Shown: one piece after another, positions 7,616 to 15,012 of the stretch
Layout: each line of letters starts with the position of its first letter
Position numbering within the stretch: the stretch's first letter is position 1
From: Spirosoma spitsbergense DSM 19989
Lineage (GTDB): Bacteria; Bacteroidota; Bacteroidia; Cytophagales; Spirosomataceae
Direction: 5' to 3'
Assembly (NCBI RefSeq): GCF_000374085.1
Contig: NZ_KB893598.1
Location: 1 to 32,194 of the forward strand
DNA length: 32,194 nt
The notes under the pieces: model-generated
Databases searched by the model: none
What the model saw: the letters and a program-made list of their open reading frames with translations, nothing else
Told to the model about the DNA's origin: nothing
Position numbers and translations under genes: made by a program

Positions 7616-10441
7616 ATGCATTATTCAGGTAACCGGCTCAACAGGCGGGCGGGCTTCTATTCTGGCCAGCACCGACCTAACCGGGTAACCATCGCCCGGT
7701 TACTGCTGCTGGTCGTCTGGATAAGTACGGTAGCCTGCCAGTCGGACTCTTCCGACACTAAATCGCTCCGCATCGGCTTTTCGCAGCGTACCCGAGCGGA
7801 TACTTGGCGCAAAACGATGCAGGAGAATATGAGTCGGGAGTTGTCGTTCACGCCCGAAATTGATTTTATCATCAAAGACGCGCAGGGGCAAACCAGTCGG
7901 CAGGTAGCCCAGATCCAGGAGCTGATCGACCAGCGTGTCGACCTGCTGATTGTATCGCCCAACGCGGCCCTGCCCATTACGCCCATCGTCGAAAAAGCCT
8001 ACCAGCAGGGCATCCCGGTAGTTATTCTGGACCGGCGCACCGCGTCCGACCAGTACACCGCCTACGTGGGGGCCGATAATGTAGAGGTGGGTCGGACGGC
8101 GGGTACCTACGCCAGCGCGTTGCTGAAGGGCAGCGGGAACGTGGTGGAGATTGGCGAATCGCCGGGGTCATCGGCCGATATCGACCGGCACCGGGGTTTC
8201 GTGGAGGCCATCAACCGGCACCCCGCCCTTCGGCTGGTGACCAAGCTGGAAGGCGACTGGGATAAACAGTCCTTCGCCGGTAAGCTGACGCGGCTGTTAA
8301 CCACCACGCCCACCATCGACCTTATCTTCGCCCAGAATGACCGCACCGCCCTGAAAGCCTACGCTGTTTGCCAGAAACTGGGGCTGCAAAACCGGGTAAA
8401 AATTATCGGTGTGGATGGATTGCCCGGTAAAAATGAAGGCATCGGTCTGGTAGACCGGGGCATCCTGAACGCCACCGTGCTGTACCCGACGGGGGGCAAG
8501 GAGGCCATCCGAACGGCGGTGGCCATCCTGAAAAAACAACCCTTCAAACGCGAGAATCGCCTGCCTACTACCCTCATCGACTCTACGAACGTGCGCATTA
8601 CGCAGTTGCAGAACGACAAAGTGATGGAGCAGCAACAGGATATCGAGAAGCAGATTCAGCGCATCGACGAACTGAACCGCACCTACGCGTCGCAGAAAAA
8701 CACGCTTTACCTCATCGTTACGCTGTTGCTGATGGCTATTGTGCTGGGGGGCTACGCGCTGTACCTGTTCCGGTCGAAACGGACGGCGTATGAGCTGCTC
8801 GAAAAACAGAACGGGGCAATACGGGCGCAGAAAGACGAAATCGAACGCGTGTCGGCCCAGGCGCGACTGGCGACGGAAGAAAAGCTCCGGTTTTACTCCT
8901 ACATCTCCCACGAATTCAACACGCCCCTGAGCCTGATTCTGACCCCAACGGAAGACATGCTGAGTCAGAAAACGGTGCCTCCGCATGAGTTAAAGAGTAA
9001 CCTGTCGCTGGTGCAGAAAAACGCGTACCGCCTGCTGCGTCTGATTGATCAGATGCTGGATTTACGCAAGACGGACGCGGGCAAGCAACGACTGCACGCA
9101 GCCGAGCAGGACCTGGTAGCCTTTATTGACGATATTGTGCAGGACTTCAAACGCAAAGCTCAGAAGCAGCGCATCGACCTGCAGTTTATTCCGTCCAGCC
9201 CCCGGCTGCCGGTCTGGTTCGACGGGGAGAAGCTGGACAAAGTGATTGTGAACCTGCTGGCTAATGCCTTCAAATACACGCCCAAAGGGGGCCTGATTCA
9301 CGTGCGGCTGGATACCATGGAGGGCCGGGTGCGGGTTCAGGTGGCCGATAACGGCGACGGGATGACCCCCGATGAACAGGCCCACGCCTTCGACCTGTTT
9401 TTCAGCGGCACCAAAACGTTCAATCTCTCCAAAGGGCTGGGGCTGGCCCTATCGATGGAGTTTATCCAACTGCACCAGGGCGATATCAGCGTACAGTCCC
9501 GCCAGGATGCCGGAACCACGTTTACCGTGTTGCTGCCCCTGGGGAACGCCCACCTGGATGCCGATGAACTAGACGGCACCATCAGCCAGAAAACAGCCCT
9601 GTATCAATCGCTGGTAGACGATACCGAGGGAGAGACGGAAAGCCCGCAACCGGTTGCGCTATTACCTGACAGACAGGCGGCTACGTTGCTGGTGGTGGAA
9701 GATAACGACGAGTTGCGGGCGTTTCTGACGGCCCGGCTGGGGAAGGAATTCGACGTGGTGGCCGAATGCACCGGAATGGCCGGGTGGGAGCGGGCCTTGG
9801 AAATTATCCCCGACCTGATTATCAGCGATGTAATGATGCCGCATTCGGCCGACGTAGCGATGGACGGGTTTCAACTCACGCAGCGCATCAAAACCGACTG
9901 GCGCACGTCGCACATTCCGGTTATCCTGCTCACAGCCAAAGGGCAGATGGAAAGCCGTATTGAGGGCATGCGGGCGGGGGCCGACCTGTACCTGACCAAG
10001 CCGTTCAACACCGCTTACCTGCTGGAATCCATCCGCACCACGCTGGCGAACCGGCAGAAACTGCAGCAGCGTTTTGCCGCCGACTTCTCCGCCCAGACCG
10101 GCAACCGGGAAGACAAGAAATTCATCAACGAACTGGCCGCGCTGGTGGAGCAAAATCTGACCGATCCGGCCTTTGGCGTGGAGAAACTGAGCCGCGACAT
10201 GGGCCTTTCCCGCGTGCAGCTGTACCGCAAAGTACAGGCGTTGCTGAACATGAACGTGATGGACTACCTGTCCGACATCCGGCTGAAACGGGCTAAGTTC
10301 CTGCTTCGCGAAACCAGTAAATCCATGGCTGATATTGCCGTAGAAACCGGCTTCAACTCCCCCGCCTATTTCACCACCTTCTTCAAACAGCACACCCGGA
10401 AAACCCCCACCGAGTACCGCCGGTCGCCGGTGGAGGTGTGA
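7616..10441 (+). CDS. Hybrid two-component regulator: sugar-binding sensor, histidine kinase, receiver, AraC output
   Basis: A one-protein signalling chain of 941 residues. Residue numbers below count from a TTG at 7553; subtract 21 for the ATG at 7616, which I prefer because of the promoter. A hydrophobic export segment at 48-62 precedes a LacI/ribose-type periplasmic binding domain (about 71-345, with IVSPNAALPI, VVILDRR and IIGVDG). Then come a coiled region, a transmembrane helix (385-406), a HisKA domain with His453 (YISHEFNTPL), an ATPase domain (NLLANAFKY, DNGDG, GLGLAL), and a receiver with Asp717/Asp719, phosphoacceptor Asp759, Thr794 and Lys816. A C-terminal AraC-type helix-turn-helix pair spans about 858-957. 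Such proteins usually govern carbohydrate utilisation; no SusCD genes are nearby, so target and ligand are unknown. All catalytic residues appear intact. Confidence 0.95.
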   Translation: MHYSGNRLNRRAGFYSGQHRPNRVTIARLLLLVVWISTVACQSDSSDTKSLRIGFSQRTRADTWRKTMQENMSRELSFTPEIDFIIKDAQGQTSRQVAQIQELIDQRVDLLIVSPNAALPITPIVEKAYQQGIPVVILDRRTASDQYTAYVGADNVEVGRTAGTYASALLKGSGNVVEIGESPGSSADIDRHRGFVEAINRHPALRLVTKLEGDWDKQSFAGKLTRLLTTTPTIDLIFAQNDRTALKAYAVCQKLGLQNRVKIIGVDGLPGKNEGIGLVDRGILNATVLYPTGGKEAIRTAVAILKKQPFKRENRLPTTLIDSTNVRITQLQNDKVMEQQQDIEKQIQRIDELNRTYASQKNTLYLIVTLLLMAIVLGGYALYLFRSKRTAYELLEKQNGAIRAQKDEIERVSAQARLATEEKLRFYSYISHEFNTPLSLILTPTEDMLSQKTVPPHELKSNLSLVQKNAYRLLRLIDQMLDLRKTDAGKQRLHAAEQDLVAFIDDIVQDFKRKAQKQRIDLQFIPSSPRLPVWFDGEKLDKVIVNLLANAFKYTPKGGLIHVRLDTMEGRVRVQVADNGDGMTPDEQAHAFDLFFSGTKTFNLSKGLGLALSMEFIQLHQGDISVQSRQDAGTTFTVLLPLGNAHLDADELDGTISQKTALYQSLVDDTEGETESPQPVALLPDRQAATLLVVEDNDELRAFLTARLGKEFDVVAECTGMAGWERALEIIPDLIISDVMMPHSADVAMDGFQLTQRIKTDWRTSHIPVILLTAKGQMESRIEGMRAGADLYLTKPFNTAYLLESIRTTLANRQKLQQRFAADFSAQTGNREDKKFINELAALVEQNLTDPAFGVEKLSRDMGLSRVQLYRKVQALLNMNVMDYLSDIRLKRAKFLLRETSKSMADIAVETGFNSPAYFTTFFKQHTRKTPTEYRRSPVEV

Positions 10442-10444
10442 GTA

Positions 10445-10488
10445 AACAGCTTCTTTCTACGGAGCGAAGCTGTTCAGCCGTTTTTTTT
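10445..10488 (+). terminator. Intrinsic terminator of the hybrid regulator gene
   Basis: The arms AACAGCTTC (10445-10453) and GAAGCTGTT (10466-10474) pair perfectly over 9 bp around a 12-nt loop, and a run of eight T follows at 10481-10488. It begins 4 bp after the stop codon. This is the clearest Rho-independent terminator in the window. Confidence 0.8.
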
Positions 10489-10507
10489 GCCTGGGGGGTA
10501 TTGGCTA

Positions 10508-10662
10508 ATTGACATGAACTAAGCCATTTCACCTTGACCACCCCCAACCCCCTCCTAAAACAGGAGGGGGCTTCACAAAGGGCGCCCCGTTGCATAGCCC
10601 CCTCCTTTCTTCAAGGAGGGGGTTGGGGGTGGTAAAACAGCAACTATTTAGTGCATGTCATT
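10508..10662. repeat. Palindromic repeat element, copy 1
   Basis: The outer arms TTGACATGAACTAA and TTAGTGCATGTCAA-like (TTAGTGCATGTCATT) are inverted with one mismatch over 12 bp. Inside, ACCACCCCCAACCCCCTCC and its exact complement GGAGGGGGTTGGGGGTGGT form the main stem. Each half also carries its own small hairpin (CCCCCTCCT/AGGAGGGGG in the left half). The loop differs from that of copies 2 and 3. It lies between the regulator's terminator and the 3' end of the barrel gene, and fills the 240-bp gap. No coding content. Confidence 0.85.
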
Positions 10663-10678
10663 CAGCCAACGGTAGCCG

Positions 10679-11368
10679 TCAGAACGAATAGACCAGCTGT
10701 GTTTGCCCGTTCACCTGATACGAGGTGTAATGAGTATAATTACCATTCGGTTTGACATTCCAGATAAGCAAAGGCTGGGCAATGAGTGATAAATGTGGAT
10801 TGAGCCGGTACGCGATACCGGCTCCCAAAACAGGCCGATACGTGACTGCTTTGCCCGAAAGAAACTCGAAATCGCTCTGACCGGAACCTGGTTCGTATTC
10901 TACCCGTGTGCGTTGACGAAAACTGGCTAAACCACCTACGGAGAAATAGGGCGATAGTCGGTTGCTGGTTAGCCGATAATTGATGAAAAGAGGGATTTTT
11001 AAGCCATGACTACTAGTTCGGGCCGGAAGTTGGGTTAGTGTAAGAATAGGGTCGGACGTAGAAATGGAAAGGGAAGTAGTGCGTGAATAATTGTACCACA
11101 AGCCCGTTGACACCGACCAGTTTGGCGTGAGTTGGTAATGAATCATCCCGCCCACTACATAACCCCATGCCTGGGTTTTAGTAGAAAGGATAACTGATTC
11201 CAACACCGCAGAACCGTTCATAGTAGACGCGACGTATGATGGCTGCGTCGCGTTCGCGTAGGAATAGGTTGGCGCAGCCGTAATGGAAAGACCAAACCGA
11301 TGCTGGGCTGATACCAGTGTTACCGATACCAGGAGCAGGCTACCAATTAGCGCAATAGTCGTTTTCAT
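10679..11368 (-). CDS. Outer-membrane beta-barrel protein, PorT-like
   Basis: A 229-residue exported protein. The start at 11368 is chosen because it directly gives a signal peptide (MKTTIALIGSLLLVSVTLVS, cleavage after SAQ). The frame upstream of it has no export signal. The mature part alternates polar and hydrophobic residues in strands typical of an eight-stranded barrel (for example GMIHYQLTPNWSVSTGLWY, IPLFINYRL, PYFSVGGLASF, GAGIAYRLNPHLSLIAQP) and ends in an aromatic Phe, as outer-membrane barrels do. The family is broad and its functions are mostly unknown. The gene stands alone between two palindromic elements, convergent with the hybrid regulator gene and divergent from the sortilin-like gene. 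No specific role can be given. Confidence 0.8.
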   Translation of the reverse strand: MKTTIALIGSLLLVSVTLVSAQHRFGLSITAAPTYSYANATQPSYVASTMNGSAVLESVILSTKTQAWGYVVGGMIHYQLTPNWSVSTGLWYNYSRTTSLSISTSDPILTLTQLPARTSSHGLKIPLFINYRLTSNRLSPYFSVGGLASFRQRTRVEYEPGSGQSDFEFLSGKAVTYRPVLGAGIAYRLNPHLSLIAQPLLIWNVKPNGNYTHYTSYQVNGQTQLVYSF

Positions 11369-11580
11369 AGGTAAAATGGTAAGGAAGTAAGTTGGGGTAT
11401 AAACGCGTGAGCAGGGAAGTTGATTGGCTAACAGCGAAAATTTAATGGGTTTGCCTTTTCTCTGATAAAATCCACCCAAATCCACCGATAATCGGGTAAT
11501 ACGGTACAAAAAGTCGTCAGATAAGGTCATCCTGATTATTTTTGGGGAAATTCACAAGCTCAATCTCATACCGTCGGCTG
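11369..11580. other. Intergenic leader of the barrel gene
   Basis: With copy 2 of the palindromic element and a further 57 bp it makes up the 450-bp divergent region between the barrel and sortilin-like genes. The minus-strand frame is open through here but lacks export features. No exact promoter match was found; the nearest is TGGATTTG, 22 bp after TTTTTG on the minus strand, which is weak. Confidence 0.35.
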
Positions 11581-11761
11581 ATTGAGTTGAACAAAATAAC
11601 CGCCGAACCAACAATCGCTTTTTCGCCCATACTGACCACCCCCAACCCCCTCCTAAAACAGGAGGGGGCTACGCTGAAGGGTTCCCTTTTTCAAGTCCCC
11701 TCCTGTTTTAGGAGGGGGTTGGGGGTGGTCGCAATCCGGCGGTTATTTACGTCAAATCAAT
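11581..11761. repeat. Palindromic repeat element, copy 2
   Basis: The outer arms are ATTGAGTTGAACAAAATAAC continuing CGCCG, and, inverted at the right end, CGGCGGTTATTTACGTCAAA continuing TCAAT. The main stem is ACCACCCCCAACCCCCTCCT and its exact complement, again with a nested hairpin in each half (AAAAC and GTTTT loops). The central loop reads CTACGCTGAAGGGTTCCCTT. It sits in the shared upstream region of two divergent genes, ending 57 bp before the ATG at 11819, so it could influence their expression. A short plus-strand frame crossing it is not a gene. Confidence 0.85.
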
Positions 11762-11818
11762 AAGCCGACGGAGTCAAGGCAACCCGTTCTCCCATTAATT
11801 TATCAACTAACCGTTCTT

Positions 11819-14800
11819 ATGCTTAAACAACTCCTCTTTTTCATCACCGCCGGTTTTCTGTTTACCCAGGTGGCCCTGGCCCAACAGCCCAAAGCCAGTG
11901 CATCGCTGACGTTTGACCCTGTGCTGTACGAGGGCATTAAATGGCGGGAGCTGGGCCCCTTTCGGGGTGGGCGTTCCTGTACCGTAACGGGTGTAACCGG
12001 TAAACCCAATCTCTATTATTTTGGCAGCGTAGGGGGCGGGGTCTGGCGCACGACCGATGCCGGGCAAACCTGGGGCAACATCACGGACAACTACTTTGGC
12101 GGTACCATCGGGGCCGTTGCCGTGGCAGAAAGTGACCCCAACGTGATTTATGTGGGACAGGGCGAGCAAACGGTACGAAGCAACGTAGCATCCGGCAATG
12201 GCGTTTGGAAATCGACGGATGCCGGAGTGACCTGGAAGAGTATCGGTCTGGAGGATTCCAAACACATCGCCCGCATTCGGGTCCACCCCAAAAATCCCGA
12301 TCTGGTCTACGTAGCGGCTATGGGTAACCTATGGAAGCCCAACGCCATGCGGGGCATCTTCCGCAGTACGGATGGCGGGCAGACCTGGAAGAAGGTTCTC
12401 TACATCAACGACCAGGCCGCAGCCGCCGACCTGATTCTGGACCCCAACAATCCGCGCATCATGTACGCCAGCACCTGGAACATAAAGCGAAATGGCTACC
12501 GGATGGACAGCGGTGGGCCCGACTCCAAACTCTGGAAAAGTACGGACGGTGGTGATACTTGGGAAAACCTCTCCGACAAGCCGGGGATGCCCAAAGGAAC
12601 CAACGGTATTATCGGCGTTACGCTGTCGCCCAAAAACTCCAGCCGGGTGTGGGCCATCATCGAAAACTCCGAAGCACCGGGTGTGTATCGGTCGGAGGAT
12701 GCGGGTAAAACGTGGAGCCGGATCAATCAGGACCGCGCCCTGCTGCAACGCGCCTGGTATTACTGCCGCATTTATGCCGACTCCCAAAACGAAGACCTGG
12801 TGTACGTGATGAACGTAAGCTACGGCGTATCCAAAGACGGGGGTAAAACCTTTGAGCTGAAAAACGCCCCCCACGGCGACCACCACGACCTCTGGATTGA
12901 CCCCGATAATAACCAGCGCATGATTATTGGCGATGACGGGGGCGGGCAGGTGTCCAACGATGGCGGTAATAACTGGACCACCTACCACAACCAGCCAACG
13001 GCGCAGTTCTACCGGGTCGCTACCGATAACAGTTTTCCCTACCGCATCTACGGTGCCCAGCAGGACAACACTAGCATTCGGATTCCGCACCGTACCACGG
13101 GGAGCGCCGTTACCGAAAAAGACTGGACCGCCCTGGCCATTGGTGAAAGTGCTCATCTGGCCCCGGACCCGCTGCATCCGGAAATAGTGTATGGTGGTGA
13201 TTACAAGGGGTATATGACCATGCAGGACCTGGCTACGGGGCAGGAACGCTCGACTAATGTGTATCCCGACCTGCCGGCCGGGTCGGGTGCCGACGTGATG
13301 AAGTACCGGTTCAACTGGAACTACCCCGTCTTTTTTAGTCCCCATAATCCAGAGAAGCTTTACGCCGGTTCCAACCATCTGCACGTCAGCTATAACGGGG
13401 GCGAAAGCTGGGACGTGATCAGCCCCGACCTGACTCGGGCCGACCCCGAAACCATCAAGTCATCGGGCGGACTGATTACGCAGGACAACACCGGAGCCGA
13501 ATACTACGCCAACATTTTTGCCGCTGCCGAATCGCCCTACACCGAAGGCGAAATCTGGACCGGCTCCGACGATGGGCTGGTAAACCTGACCACCGACGGG
13601 GGGAAGAACTGGAAAAATGTCACCCCGCCCATGTCGCCTAAGGTCAACATGATTAATGCGGTGGAGGTGAATCCGTTCGTGAAGGGGGGCGCTTACATTG
13701 CCGCTACGGCCTACAAATTTGGCGATTACACGCCCTATATCTACAAGACGCTGGATTACGGAAAAACCTGGACCGTAGTGACAAAAGGCATTCCCGCCGA
13801 TGAGTTTGTGCGGGTTGTGCGGGCGGACCCGAAGCGGAAAGGGCTGCTGTATGCCGGCACGGAAAAGGGGGTTTGGGTATCATTTGATGATGGGGAACGC
13901 TGGTCGAAATTACAGCTTAACCTGCCCCCGGTACCCATTCACGACCTGGCGGTGAAAAATGATAACCTGATTGCCGCTACCCACGGACGAAGTTTCTGGC
14001 TGATTGACGACCTTACTCCTCTGCACCAGGTAAGTAAAGATGTAGCCTCAAAGGACGCTGTTCTGTATAAGCCTATGCCGTCTTACCGCATGGCGGGGAG
14101 CAACAAACGGGAGGCCGCGCTGGAAGGCGAAAACCACCCGAACGGCGTGCTGATTCATTATTTCATCAAAAACATAGATGATAAATCGGACGTTAGACTC
14201 GATATTCTGGAGAGCGATGGCGACACCATTCGTTCGTTCAGTAACAAAGCGAAGGAGAAGGCCAATCAATTGACCGTCAAAGCCGGTGGTGACCGGTTTG
14301 TGTGGGATATGCGCTACCCCGGCTATAAAACATTTCCGGGCATGGTCTTTTACGGCTCCCCCAATCTGGGCCCCAAGGCCGTTCCGGGCAACTATAAGGT
14401 TCGACTGACGGTAAACGGACAGGCGCAAACGCAGGACTTCGAAATTCTGAAAGACCCCCGCCTGACTACCACCCCGGCCGATTTTCAGGCCCAGTTCGAT
14501 TTTCTGATGAAAGTGCGGGATAAGGTAACACAGGCCAATGAGGGCATACTCAACATCCGGAAAATCAACGAGGACCTGAGTTACCTGAAAAAGAAGATGG
14601 GTGCAGACCCTAAAAATAAAGACGTCAACGACGCCATCAAAAAGTTTGAGGATGAGTTAAAAACGCTCGAAAATACCATCCATCAAACCAAAAACAGCAG
14701 CGTTCAGGACCCCCTCAATTACGGCATCAAGCTCAATAACCGCCTGGCCCACCTGATGTCGGAACAGGCTCAGGGCGACTATCCACCCACCAAACAGGGG

Positions 14801-14929
14801 GAAGACGTGCGGCAGCAACTGTCGAAACAGGTGGACGAACAGCTGGGGAGACTCGCCGAAACGATTGGCGTCAACCTGCAAAAAATCAACCAGATGGCGA
14901 AAGAAAAGGGCGTCATGTTCGTGAACTGA
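11819..14929 (+). CDS. Secreted sortilin/VPS10-like BNR-repeat protein
   Basis: A 1036-residue exported protein with a signal peptide (MLKQLLFFITAGFLFTQVAL, cleavage near ALAQ). The body is a beta-propeller of sortilin/VPS10 or BNR type. At least eleven Asp-box motifs of the form S/T-x-D-x-G-x-x-W are visible, including STDAGVTW, STDGGQTW, SEDAGKTW, TTDGGKNW and SFDDGERW. After about residue 740 comes an Ig-like region (LIHYFIKNIDD, GNYKVRLTVNGQ) and a charged helical tail (about 900-1036). Homologues are often labelled glycosyl hydrolase, but no catalytic set is visible to support that. There is no T9SS sorting domain, so it is probably periplasmic or released by another route. It is monocistronic, closed by the palindrome at 14951, and its function is unknown. 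Confidence 0.88.
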   Translation: MLKQLLFFITAGFLFTQVALAQQPKASASLTFDPVLYEGIKWRELGPFRGGRSCTVTGVTGKPNLYYFGSVGGGVWRTTDAGQTWGNITDNYFGGTIGAVAVAESDPNVIYVGQGEQTVRSNVASGNGVWKSTDAGVTWKSIGLEDSKHIARIRVHPKNPDLVYVAAMGNLWKPNAMRGIFRSTDGGQTWKKVLYINDQAAAADLILDPNNPRIMYASTWNIKRNGYRMDSGGPDSKLWKSTDGGDTWENLSDKPGMPKGTNGIIGVTLSPKNSSRVWAIIENSEAPGVYRSEDAGKTWSRINQDRALLQRAWYYCRIYADSQNEDLVYVMNVSYGVSKDGGKTFELKNAPHGDHHDLWIDPDNNQRMIIGDDGGGQVSNDGGNNWTTYHNQPTAQFYRVATDNSFPYRIYGAQQDNTSIRIPHRTTGSAVTEKDWTALAIGESAHLAPDPLHPEIVYGGDYKGYMTMQDLATGQERSTNVYPDLPAGSGADVMKYRFNWNYPVFFSPHNPEKLYAGSNHLHVSYNGGESWDVISPDLTRADPETIKSSGGLITQDNTGAEYYANIFAAAESPYTEGEIWTGSDDGLVNLTTDGGKNWKNVTPPMSPKVNMINAVEVNPFVKGGAYIAATAYKFGDYTPYIYKTLDYGKTWTVVTKGIPADEFVRVVRADPKRKGLLYAGTEKGVWVSFDDGERWSKLQLNLPPVPIHDLAVKNDNLIAATHGRSFWLIDDLTPLHQVSKDVASKDAVLYKPMPSYRMAGSNKREAALEGENHPNGVLIHYFIKNIDDKSDVRLDILESDGDTIRSFSNKAKEKANQLTVKAGGDRFVWDMRYPGYKTFPGMVFYGSPNLGPKAVPGNYKVRLTVNGQAQTQDFEILKDPRLTTTPADFQAQFDFLMKVRDKVTQANEGILNIRKINEDLSYLKKKMGADPKNKDVNDAIKKFEDELKTLENTIHQTKNSSVQDPLNYGIKLNNRLAHLMSEQAQGDYPPTKQGEDVRQQLSKQVDEQLGRLAETIGVNLQKINQMAKEKGVMFVN

Positions 14930-14950
14930 TACGGTAAAACTGAATGCAGT

Positions 14951-14988
14951 TGAAACGCCCTGATTTTGGCCAAAATCAGGGCGTTTCA
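14951..14988. terminator. Perfect 38-bp palindrome, probable bidirectional terminator
   Basis: TGAAACGCCCTGATTTTGG is followed at once by its exact complement, giving 19-bp arms and no spacer. It lies between the convergent stops at 14929 and 15013. There is no long T-run, but the stem has four A-T pairs next to its tip. The convergent position makes termination for both genes the simplest reading. Confidence 0.75.
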
Positions 14989-15012
14989 CGCATACATAGC
15001 CTGGGCTACTTC

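Noticed and set aside
11369..11530. Longer N-terminus for the outer-membrane barrel protein
   Set aside because: It would bury the signal peptide behind 54 residues without export features.
11542..11763. 73-codon plus-strand frame
   Set aside because: It runs through palindromic element copy 2 and has no protein features of its own.
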